A stretch of 7,246 nt of DNA from Burkholderiales bacterium (GTDB taxonomy: Bacteria; Pseudomonadota; Gammaproteobacteria; Burkholderiales; Burkholderiaceae_D): NCBI GenBank assembly GCA_005800405.1, contig SYFN01000163.1, positions 1 through 7,246 on the forward strand, in the 5' to 3' direction. A model generated the notes under the pieces. The model saw only the letters and a list, made by a program, of their open reading frames with translations, had not been told where the DNA came from and ran no database searches. The stretch's first letter is position 1, and each line of letters begins with the position of its first letter. The position numbers and the translations under genes were made by a program. Below, in pieces: positions 1 to 5,892 of the stretch.

Positions 1-2
1 AA

Positions 3-485
3 CATCTGCTCGGTCATGAGCGGACAGGCATTGCGGCTGTTGGCCGATCCAAGCGTGAGCTTCAGTTTCTGAAGCGACTCGCTATGCGTATGCAAAAGGG
101 TGGCCGCCCGCTGCTAGACGATGTGCTCTTTGCCTCCAAGGTTGCTTCGCTGGAGATTGATCTGATGGCACTCGAGGTGACCGTTTTGCGGGTGATATCG
201 CAGGAAGCCAAACGCCGTGCCCCGGGACCGGAAGCCTCGATGCTGAAAGTGAAAGGCACTGAAATCCAACAGCGCCTGACCGAGCTGATGGTCGAAGCGG
301 CCGGACCACTGGGATTGCCTTTTGAGTTGTCTTATCTGGAGGGTGACGAGGTATCGACATCGGTCGGGGATGACGACACAGCGCCGCTGATGCCGTACTA
401 CTTCAACTATCGCAAGACCACAATTTATGGCGGGTCGAACGAGATCCAGAAAAATATCATTACCCAGATGATTCTGGGTCTGTGA
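3..485 (+). CDS. Acyl-CoA dehydrogenase, C-terminal part (pimeloyl-CoA dehydrogenase large-subunit type), 5' end outside window
   Basis: The frame is open from the left edge to a TGA at 483-485, giving 160 visible residues of a protein that is normally about 390-400. This is the C-terminal helical domain of an FAD-dependent acyl-CoA dehydrogenase, which forms the trans-2,3 double bond in acyl-CoA thioesters. The strongest signature is the ending NYRKTTIYGGSNEIQKNII, typical of the large subunit of two-subunit enzymes such as PimC. Where medium-chain enzymes carry the catalytic Glu (YEGT), this protein has Gly (YGGS); any catalytic base must lie in another helix, upstream of the window. The next gene encodes a partner-like dehydrogenase 15 bases downstream, which supports a heteromeric enzyme. 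Family assignment is firm; the PimC-like subunit role and the substrate are inferred. Confidence 0.9.
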   Translation, partial: HLLGHERTGIAAVGRSKRELQFLKRLAMRMQKGGRPLLDDVLFASKVASLEIDLMALEVTVLRVISQEAKRRAPGPEASMLKVKGTEIQQRLTELMVEAAGPLGLPFELSYLEGDEVSTSVGDDDTAPLMPYYFNYRKTTIYGGSNEIQKNIITQMILGL

Positions 486-490
486 GAGGA
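484..490 (+). promoter_or_regulatory. Ribosome binding site of the second acyl-CoA dehydrogenase gene
   Basis: GAGAGGA overlaps the stop codon of the preceding gene and ends 10 bases before the ATG at 501. This fits the start chosen for the downstream gene and points to coupled translation in one operon. Confidence 0.55.
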
Positions 491-500
491 CCGAGACAAT

Positions 501-1640
501 ATGGACTTTGACTTGAACTCCGAGCAGCAGCAACTCGCCGATGCGATTGCGCGCTGGGCTGAAAAAGACTACGGCTTTGAGAAGCGCAAGCAGATCATCA
601 GCTCTGATGCGGGCGTATCGAGCGCTGCCTGGCAGGCTCTGGCAGAGCTGGGTGTATTAGCCTTGCCTGTGCCCTCAGAGCACGATGGCTTTGATGGTAC
701 TGCGATCGATCAGATGGTGGTCATGCAGGCCCTGGGACGCGCGCTTGTGATTGAGCCGGTGTTTGCCACCGCCTTGGGTGTCCAGTTTCTGAAACTGTCG
801 GGTGGTCATGGTGAGGTACTGACCAAGGTCGCTGCGGGTGAGATGATCCTCGCCTGTGCACTCGGCGAGCGGCAGTCGCGTCATGAACTCATGCATATCG
901 AAACCTCGGCTCGCAAAGTGGATGGCTACTATGTGATTGATGGCAGCAAGTCCGCTGTCTTGCACGGCGCTCAGGCGGGACATCTGATGGTATCTGCGCG
1001 TAGCGCGGGTACGAACCGCGATACCAAGGGAATCTCCATTTTCATAATTCCAGCGAACAGCCCAGGTATCCGTATTCGCGATGCGCGCAGCAACGACGGT
1101 ATGCGCATGGCTGCTATCGACCTCAAACAGGTGGAGGTCCCTGCCTCATCGCTGCTGGGTGTCGAGGGTGAGGGCTGGGCACTGTTGGAGGCCGCGACCG
1201 ATCATGGCGTTGCGTTGTTATGCGCAGAGGCGCTGGGTGTGATGGAAGCACTGACGGATGCTACGCTGGAATATCTAAAGACACGTCAGCAATTTGGTGT
1301 GCCGATTGGGAAGTTTCAGGTGCTTCAGCACCGCATGGCCGAGATGTTCATGCAGCTGGAGCAGGCACGCTCGATGGCGATGCTGGCTGCAGTGAGTATG
1401 TCGTCCGAGGATGCAAGCGAGCGTCGGCGCATGACCTCTGCAGCCAAGGCACGTGTGGGTGAGGCGATGAAATACATCGGGCAACAAGCAGTTCAGCTGC
1501 ATGGCGGTATGGGTGTGACTAATGAACTTCCGGCGGCACATTACTTCAAACGCTTGAGTGCCATTGAATTGACGCTGGGCGATACCGACCATCATCTCGC
1601 ACGTTTCATTGCTCAGCCAGTGTTCGCTGCGGTGGCTTAA
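501..1640 (+). CDS. Acyl-CoA dehydrogenase (pimeloyl-CoA dehydrogenase small-subunit type)
   Basis: Complete 379-residue protein with the three usual acyl-CoA dehydrogenase parts: N-terminal helices (about 1-115), a middle beta domain (about 120-215) and C-terminal helices (about 225-370). The start MDFDLNSEQQQL and the early block QALGRALVIEPVFAT resemble PimD-type small subunits. TRQQFGVPIGKFQVLQHRMA and QLHGGMGVTNELP are the conserved FAD- and dimer-contact segments. The C-terminal segment where medium-chain enzymes have YEGT reads LGDTDHHLARF, so the usual catalytic Glu is absent at that point. This fits a partner subunit that acts with the dehydrogenase encoded just upstream. In such alpha-beta enzymes the FAD site lies at the subunit interface (family knowledge, not visible here). 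Cytoplasmic. Substrate unknown: a dicarboxylyl-, branched or ring-derived acyl-CoA is as likely as a simple fatty acyl-CoA. Confidence 0.92.
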   Translation: MDFDLNSEQQQLADAIARWAEKDYGFEKRKQIISSDAGVSSAAWQALAELGVLALPVPSEHDGFDGTAIDQMVVMQALGRALVIEPVFATALGVQFLKLSGGHGEVLTKVAAGEMILACALGERQSRHELMHIETSARKVDGYYVIDGSKSAVLHGAQAGHLMVSARSAGTNRDTKGISIFIIPANSPGIRIRDARSNDGMRMAAIDLKQVEVPASSLLGVEGEGWALLEAATDHGVALLCAEALGVMEALTDATLEYLKTRQQFGVPIGKFQVLQHRMAEMFMQLEQARSMAMLAAVSMSSEDASERRRMTSAAKARVGEAMKYIGQQAVQLHGGMGVTNELPAAHYFKRLSAIELTLGDTDHHLARFIAQPVFAAVA

Positions 1641-1653
1641 TCGCTTGATCTTC

Positions 1654-1660
1654 AAAGGAA
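1654..1660 (+). promoter_or_regulatory. Ribosome binding site that fixes the MaoC start
   Basis: AAAGGAA ends 5 bases before the in-frame ATG at 1666. The longer open frame would begin at 1609 inside the upstream gene and lacks such a site, so 1666 is the better start. Another ATG at 1662 is out of frame. Confidence 0.6.
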
Positions 1661-1665
1661 AATGG

Positions 1666-2121
1666 ATGCGAACGTTTGACACGCCCGAATCATTGGAAGC
1701 CGAAATCGGTAAGGAAGTTTGCGTCACTGATTGGCTGACGATCAGTCAGGAGCGCGTGAATAAGTTCGCTGAGGCGACCGATGATCCTCAGTGGATTCAT
1801 GTCGATATCGAACGCGCGAAGCGTGAATCACCGTTCGGCGGAACGATAGCCCATGGTTTTTTGACATTATCGTTGGTGCCGAAATTTTTCGAGTCACAGG
1901 TCGAACTCCCTTTCGGCAAGATGAGTATTAATTACGGTACTAACAAAGTACGTTTTCCATCGCCCATGCGTGTCGGTGGTCGAGTGCGAGGACGATTTTC
2001 TCTGCTGTCGGTCGAGCGTCTGCCGGATTGCGTTCAGAGTGTCTGGAAGATGACTGTCGAGCAGGAGGGTAGCGACAAGCCGGTATGTGTGGCTGAGTCG
2101 GTATTGCGCCGGTATTTTTAG
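1666..2121 (+). CDS. MaoC-family (R)-specific enoyl-CoA hydratase
   Basis: Complete 151-residue protein, the usual size for single hot-dog-fold MaoC/PhaJ-type hydratases. These enzymes add water to trans-2-enoyl-CoA to give (R)-3-hydroxyacyl-CoA. The catalytic motif is plain: DDPQWIHVD followed by SPFGGTIAHGFLTLSL. Asp40 and His45 have the five-residue spacing of the Asp/His pair known from PhaJ. NYGTNKVRFPSPMRVGGRVR is the typical later strand region. The gene starts 25 bases after the dehydrogenase gene. It would hydrate the enoyl-CoA made by that enzyme pair, so the three genes form a plausible oxidation-hydration unit. NodN-like proteins share this sequence pattern, but nothing here indicates nodulation. 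The substrate cannot be told from sequence. Confidence 0.93.
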   Translation: MRTFDTPESLEAEIGKEVCVTDWLTISQERVNKFAEATDDPQWIHVDIERAKRESPFGGTIAHGFLTLSLVPKFFESQVELPFGKMSINYGTNKVRFPSPMRVGGRVRGRFSLLSVERLPDCVQSVWKMTVEQEGSDKPVCVAESVLRRYF

Positions 2122-2363
2122 TCAGCTATTTTGACAGGATGTGCATCTAGCCATTCGCGTCCTGCTTGATTCATCGAGGTCTGCTACCCCGGGGCCGTGG
2201 CGCTCAAGGCGTCCATAGTGTCGGCGTCGAATGCAATCGTGGTGGAGGTCTTGATTCCACTGCTGGTGGGTCGGCCGCGTTCAAAAAGACGGACACCATC
2301 CTACTGATCAGCCTGCAGGAATAACGCATGTTTTATCTCAGGTGCATCGTCTGTGGTGTTCAC
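2118..2363 (-). pseudogene. Decayed BrnA/DUF4415-type antitoxin gene with two TAG codons
   Basis: Read on the minus strand from a GTG at 2361-2363 to a TAA at 2118-2120, this frame has the full layout of a BrnA-like antitoxin. It starts NTTDDAPEIKHALFLQADQ, then DGVRLFERGRPTSSG, then the ribbon-helix-helix part TSTTIAFDADTMDALSATAPG, then QTSMNQAGREWLDAHP. BrnA proteins typically show DDAPE, RGRP, a strand-helix LRLDADVxxALRATGPGWQT and a C-terminal REWLxxHP. Two TAG codons break it: at 2301-2303, where the family usually has an aromatic residue before DG, and at 2184-2186, exactly where the conserved Trp of PGWQT belongs (TGG to TAG). There is no frameshift, so decay is by point mutation. 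The stop overlaps the end of the convergent MaoC gene. No BrnT toxin frame was recognised upstream on the same strand. The family call rests on remembered motifs, not a database match. Confidence 0.6.
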
Positions 2364-2512
2364 CTACCGATTTGATCAAAAACTGCCGCCTAATTTTCCA
2401 CACTTGAGGCCGGTCCTTGTTGTGCGGCTATCTGCGCCTATCGGTTGTCATCATCAAACAGCAATGTGTCTGCTGGGTCTTGAATATTTGGCAGCCAAGT
2501 TCAGCAGATTTC

Positions 2513-2556
2513 GAACCTATCTCGCCAGGCAGCGAGCGGCCAAACGAGATAGGTTC
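2513..2556. repeat. Perfect 12-bp inverted repeat with a 20-base spacer
   Basis: GAACCTATCTCG at 2513-2524 is exactly mirrored by CGAGATAGGTTC at 2545-2556. The spacer can form a further 3-bp stem (GGC at 2528-2530 with GCC at 2539-2541). Neither arm is followed by a run of T, so it is not a classical intrinsic terminator, although as RNA it would fold strongly from either strand. It could be a protein-binding palindrome, part of a mobile-element end, or a hairpin limiting read-through between convergent genes. Confidence 0.8.
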
Positions 2557-2613
2557 TTACATGCGACGGACTCAATACCGACGTTACCATCGTGAATTGA
2601 GTACGCAATGACG

Positions 2614-2636
2614 GGGCTGCATACAGCACGCAGCCC
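2614..2636 (-). terminator. Stem-loop 36 bases after the protease gene, possible terminator
   Basis: GGGCTGC (2614-2620) pairs perfectly with GCAGCCC (2630-2636) around a 9-base loop; a G-T pair can extend it. Its place just past the protease stop codon suits a terminator on the minus strand. No T-rich tail follows on that strand, so Rho-independent termination is doubtful and an mRNA 3'-end hairpin is the safer reading. Confidence 0.4.
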
Positions 2637-2675
2637 TTGAGGTGAAATGCCTACACGAGCGTCGGGTGATTGTCA

Positions 2676-2993
2676 GGCAATGAAAATATCCGAAGCGGCG
2701 AGCTCTGGTTGGCCTGTTAGCGTCACGAACAGCACGCCGACAGCGCTGCCCATACCGTCCCTGTCGAAATAGAGGTAACCCGTTGCCTCGTCATAGATGA
2801 AACGCTCGCCCGATTCGCTGGAAGCCACTTCGTCTTCCTCAAGGCTGGTGATCAGTAAGTCCTCATCGGACAAGACGCCGGTCGGAAGCTTCACAAAAAT
2901 CTTCTTACTCAACATGATCGAATCTTGGCCGCTGACGAAATCATCGATCCAATCGGCGTTGGTCGTGGTCGACAATTTAGTATCGAACACGAA
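2676..2993 (-). other. Second (terminal) serralysin C-terminal module with secretion-signal-like end
   Basis: About 106 codons from FVFDTKLSTTTNADWIDDF through IYDEATGYLYFDRDGMGSA to PELAASDIFIA. An acidic residue followed by a short hydrophobic tail at the extreme C-terminus is the usual type I secretion ending of serralysins. It is homologous along its length to the internal module at 3795-4097. Confidence 0.75.
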
Positions 2994-3074
2994 TACATCA
3001 TCGCCCTGGCCGCCCTCAAGGATATCCTGCCCCTCCTTGCCATTCAGCACGTCATCCTCGTCCGTGCCGCAAAG
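2994..3074 (-). repeat. Three RTX nonapeptides before the terminal module
   Basis: LCGTDEDDV, LNGKEGQDI and LEGGQGDDV, in the GGxGxDxUx pattern of calcium-binding parallel beta-rolls. The first is degenerate and carries a Cys, which is unusual because RTX domains generally avoid cysteine. Confidence 0.75.
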
Positions 3075-3236
3075 GTAGTTGTCGAGCTTGTTACCGATGC
3101 CAGTCAGACCTACGTCGCCGTACAAGAAAAGGTTCTCGATAAAATTACCGAGCACATAGCTGATTGAGCTCACGACTGAGTCATCGCCCTGGCCAGATTT
3201 TTCGGCGACGACGTCCTTCTTGGTATCGACGAAATA

Positions 3237-3695
3237 AATATCGTCGCCGATGCCGCCAGCCATCTTGTCGGCGCCGCTACCCCCTTCCAGTACATCGTTA
3301 CCGGCCCCACCCAACAGCATGTCGCTACCGTCATCGCCGCCGATTTCGTCATCACCCTCGCCACCTTCGATTTTGTCGTTGCCGGCATCACCGAATATCT
3401 GGTCATTGCCAGTCCCGCCGAATACACTATCGGCACCGCCGCCGGCTTCCGAGTAATCGTCGCCCTCATCGAGATACAGCTTGTCTTTGCCGTCGTCGCC
3501 ATAGACCTCGTCGTTGCCGAGTCCAGAGTACACGACATCGTCGCCGGCTCCGGCTGAGACAATGTCATCGCCGTCGTCGCCTTCCAGCCAATCGTTGTCA
3601 TCGCCGCCGTCGAGGTAATCATCGCCATCGCCCGCATACAAGGAGTCATTACCTTCCTCGCCCGCGATCTGATCGTCGCCAGTGCCACCTTCAAG
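3237..3695 (-). repeat. Seventeen uninterrupted RTX nonapeptide repeats
   Basis: Codons 462-614 of the protease form 17 consecutive nine-residue units, from LEGGTGDDQ and IAGEEGNDS to LEGGSGADK and MAGGIGDDI. The core is (L/I/V)xGGxGNDx. Such units bind calcium and fold into a beta-roll after export. Several units depart from consensus (LYLDEGDDY, SEAGGGADS, VYGDDGKDK), and the block is strongly acidic. The coding DNA gives a run of GC-rich imperfect 27-base repeats, seen on the plus strand as recurring TCGTCGCC and TCATCGCC. Classical serralysins have far fewer units. Confidence 0.9.
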
Positions 3696-3764
3696 CGTGT
3701 CCTTCGTCGAGCCGCCTGATTCGATCTGGCCATCATAGACCCGGGTGATGTTCGAGGCGGTCTG

Positions 3765-3794
3765 TCCCGATGATGACGAGCTGCCACCGCTACC
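3765..3794 (-). other. Gly/Ser linker after the internal C-terminal module
   Basis: GSGGSSSSSG directly follows SDIQIV, the point where a normal-length serralysin would end. Such low-complexity linkers commonly join fused domains; here it marks the boundary between the ordinary protease and the extra RTX part. Confidence 0.7.
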
Positions 3795-4097
3795 GACGAT
3801 CTGGATATCGCTGGCCGCCAGCTTTGGCGCACCGTTCAGCTTAGCGAACCTGATGGCTGCCGTCGAACCGTTGCCATCGGCGTCATATGACAAGATGGCG
3901 GTCGCGGTGTCATAAAGCAGGTGCTGCGCTGACGAGGACGGAGTAATGCCGGTGCCGGACACCAGCGACTGCGTTAGCTTGGCCGAATTGAGCGCCGAGA
4001 ATACTGCCGCGTTCAAGTACAGCTTGTCCTCGCCAGGACGGAAATCGGTGATGGTATCAACATTTTTCGCGCCGTCGATCGCCGCGTTGAATAGGAA
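3795..4097 (-). other. First (internal) serralysin C-terminal module
   Basis: About 101 codons from FLFNAAIDGAKNVDTITDF through LYDTATAILSYDADGNGSTA to KLAASDIQIV. It matches the terminal module segment by segment: F-F-N/D, TITDF/WIDDF, YDxATxxLxxDxDGxGS, P-LAASDI. It still ends in the acidic-plus-hydrophobic pattern of a secretion signal although it is now internal. Just upstream lie two or three short RTX-like units (GGSGADTLIGNDASNTLTG). Confidence 0.75.
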
Positions 4098-4727
4098 CTT
4101 GTCACTGCCGGCGTTACCGGTCAGCGTGTTGCTTGCATCGTTCCCGATCAGCGTGTCGGCGCCTGAGCCGCCGATTGCTGCCTCGATCACCGCATCGAAA
4201 GCGATCCCGATATTGTTGTCAAGGCCAATACTGCTGTAATTCCCGTCAACCAGGTCGATCTTCACGGCCACTGAAAAATCACTGGCATCAATGGTATCGT
4301 TGCCGCCGCCATCCCACAGCGATTCGCCGCGCAGCGCGGACGGGCTGAATTTATAGCTTGTATCACCCGCGTTGGTCGCGGTGTTGACACCGTACAGGTA
4401 CTGGATTGCACGGATGTCGTATACGCCCGGTGTGCACGGATAAATAGGCGTCCCGCTCGCTTCGGCCCAGTCCGCCTCGGTGTAAGACATGATGGTGTAA
4501 TTGACCTTGTCCAGGCTAGGCGTAATGTAGGGTCCGCCGCTGCCGCCACCACCGGCGTTGTAATTGCCGGGATGCTTGAGACCGATCGCATGGCCCGCCT
4601 CGTGAATCAGGTTTTCAAAATCGATCGTATCTGGGGCGAAGTTCGCCTTCTCTTGATCGAGCACGAGCTTACGGTTGATCCAGATGTCACCTGTCCACGG
4701 ATCCGGAGATGGATAGAATGCATAGCC

Positions 4728-4730
4728 TCA
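4728..4730 (-). other. In-frame TGA inside the protease gene
   Basis: On the minus strand the reading runs AVNDSA, TGA, GYAFYPSPDP with the same frame on both sides. The stop lies 42 codons before the first zinc-binding His, so the truncated product (116 residues) would lack the active site. No good restart exists: the nearest GTG (4662-4664) has no Shine-Dalgarno and would begin inside the catalytic domain. Confidence 0.9.
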
Positions 4731-5086
4731 GGCAGAGTCGTTAACTGCGTAGCTGTACGCAAAGCGGATATCTCCGACCGAATTCGCCGTTTCTGGCACC
4801 AGCTGGAAGGAAATATTCGCGACGCTGCTCCAAGTCTGCAGGGCAGCCGTCACTGTCGCGTAGTTGTCTTGTGACAGTGGAGCGAAATTATTGGGGAGTA
4901 TCTCTTCACCGTACCCAGCGCTCCAAAACTTATTGGTCGTCGGAAAGCTGTAGGTGACCATTGGCGCTCCCGAGCCACCACCCCATTTCAGCTTGTCTTC
5001 GTTGAGGATCGCGTCAAGATCATTCGTGCCGCTGAGGTTAAAGCTGGTGGTGCTGCCGCTGGCGTTGGGGGATGGCATAAGAAGAA

Positions 5087-5090
5087 CTCC
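5087..5090 (-). promoter_or_regulatory. Ribosome binding site of the protease gene
   Basis: GGAG on the minus strand sits 8 bases before the ATG at 5076-5078. This decides for that start over the ATG six codons upstream. No clear promoter boxes were recognised in the 117 bases between this gene and the dehalogenase-like gene. Confidence 0.55.
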
Positions 5091-5195
5091 GGACATTTAC
5101 GTTGGTTTTGTGCGGAGCTTACCCACAAATTGCAGCCTTGACCACGAATAAAAAATCGTTATTACTTGGATTATCTGCGGCCGATACAATCGTTT

Positions 5196-5888
5196 TTATA
5201 AATGAAACTGATCAGCGAGATCGTTGAAATCCTGTGCCCGCACATCAAAACTGCCGAGATCACCCACTGCTTTTGCCGCAGCAGGACCGTACTCCTGTGG
5301 CCTGTGCACATAGGCCGTCTGCAGACCGCAGCCTTGCGCTGCCTGGAGATCATCTTCATGCGTGGCGACCATCATCACCTCCTGCGGTGTCAGATCAAAT
5401 AACGCAGCCACACCCAGATAGGTTTCAGGATCAGGTTTGTAGTGCCGGAAAACTTCCGCAGAAAGAATCAGATCCCAGGGAAGTTGCGCGCGCTTGGCCA
5501 TGTTGGCAAGGAGTGATAAATTACCGTTCGAGAGTGTGACGATGGTGAATCCGGATTTCAGACGCGTCAGTCCGGCTACGGCATCGGGCCACGGGTCAAG
5601 TCGGTGCCATGCGCGATTGAGATGCTGGCGAGCGGTTTCGTCGAGATCGACGCCAAAATCCATCAGCAGACGATCCAGAATCAATCGATGCAGATCATCG
5701 ATTTTTGTCCAGCCTAGTTTGCCGCTGCGGACCTCCGCCATCGCAGGCTGGTAACCGGCACGCCAGGCATTGGCGAATGCATCACCATCGATACCAGGAA
5801 TGATCGATACGGCTTCCCGGCTGATGGATCCATGCCAGTCGACGACGGTACCAAAGACATCAAAGGCCAATACGCTGGGGCGGTTCAT
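5196..5888 (-). CDS. Type II (S)-2-haloacid dehalogenase-like HAD hydrolase
   Basis: Complete 230-residue protein of the HAD superfamily, of the size and motif pattern of L-2-haloacid dehalogenases, which replace the halogen of 2-haloalkanoic acids with hydroxyl. Motif I is LAFDVFGTVVDWHGS with nucleophile Asp10 and Thr14. A WRAGY block supplies the Arg (Arg43) expected for substrate carboxylate binding. Motif II is VTLSNGN (Ser120, Asn121), motif III HYKPDPETY (Lys151), motif IV ATHEDDLQAAQGCGLQTAYV with Asp180. Motif IV has His-Glu where well-studied enzymes have Ser-x-Asn, so true dehalogenase activity is uncertain; another small phosphate or ester substrate is possible. The start at 5886-5888 gives the normal MNRPSVLAFD beginning; the frame is open for 49 more codons upstream, but those overlap the preceding gene. 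It starts 4 bases after yfcG, almost certainly in the same transcript. Confidence 0.9.
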   Translation of the reverse strand: MNRPSVLAFDVFGTVVDWHGSISREAVSIIPGIDGDAFANAWRAGYQPAMAEVRSGKLGWTKIDDLHRLILDRLLMDFGVDLDETARQHLNRAWHRLDPWPDAVAGLTRLKSGFTIVTLSNGNLSLLANMAKRAQLPWDLILSAEVFRHYKPDPETYLGVAALFDLTPQEVMMVATHEDDLQAAQGCGLQTAYVHRPQEYGPAAAKAVGDLGSFDVRAQDFNDLADQFHL

Positions 5889-5892
5889 GGTC

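Larger units (their letters stand above)
2364..2672. other. Intergenic stretch between convergent genes, no gene recognised
   Basis: I read this stretch on both strands and found no convincing protein. Short open frames on the plus strand (64-80 codons) have no ribosome binding site or family motif. On the minus strand, where a BrnT toxin gene would be expected ahead of the antitoxin remnant, all frames are broken by stops. The stretch holds a perfect 12-bp inverted repeat and a 7-bp stem-loop, listed separately. It may be a remnant of inserted DNA, but no insertion-sequence end or transposase piece could be identified. Confidence 0.5.
2673..5078 (-). pseudogene. Serralysin-type (M10B) RTX metalloprotease, frame broken by one in-frame TGA
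   Basis: Encodes a secreted zinc protease of the serralysin family, usually exported by a type I (ABC) system without an N-terminal signal peptide; none is seen. The start at 5076-5078 (MPSPNASGS) is chosen for its Shine-Dalgarno; a second ATG at 5094-5096 lacks one. The N-terminal catalytic part runs to TGA at codon 117 (4728-4730). The same frame continues without shift: GYAFYPSPDPWTGDIWINRK, the zinc motif HEAGHAIGLKHPG (His159, Glu160, His163, His169) and the Met-turn MSY (Met197, Tyr199). Next come a first M10 C-terminal module (codons 328-428), a Gly/Ser linker, 17 RTX nonapeptides (462-614), a YVLGNFIENL-type segment, three more nonapeptides and a second C-terminal module ending SDIFIA. 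About 800 codons compares with about 470-500 for classical serralysins. The frame is clean apart from the TGA, so the lesion is recent, a sequencing error, or read through. No exporter or inhibitor gene is visible nearby. Confidence 0.85.

Noticed and set aside
2353..2595. Plus-strand open frame of 80 codons in the intergenic stretch
   Set aside because: No Shine-Dalgarno, no recognisable domain, and it crosses the antitoxin remnant start and the 12-bp inverted repeat.
2364..2672. Insertion-sequence remnant or BrnT toxin remnant
   Set aside because: No transposase or BrnT motif could be read in any frame; the inverted repeat alone is not enough to name a mobile element.
3237..3695. Regular short repeats that could suggest a CRISPR array or tandem DNA repeat
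   Set aside because: Units are 27 bases with no unique spacers and translate as perfect-register RTX nonapeptides, so the periodicity is protein-driven.
3164..3748. Long Arg/His/Pro-rich open frames opposite or beside the RTX region
   Set aside because: They are frame shadows of the GC-rich Gly/Asp repeat coding sequence on the minus strand; composition is meaningless and there is no ribosome binding site.
4662..4664. GTG as a separate start for the C-terminal protease part
   Set aside because: It lies inside conserved serralysin sequence (NRKLVLDQEK) that continues upstream in frame to the TGA, and no ribosome binding site precedes it.
4665..4730. TGA decoded as selenocysteine
   Set aside because: Serralysins have no selenocysteine at this place, and only a weak 4-bp stem is visible downstream, not a convincing SECIS element.
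5146..5160. A/T-rich mini-hairpin (ACGA...TCGT) upstream of the protease gene
   Set aside because: Only 4 bp of stem; not enough to support a terminator or operator.
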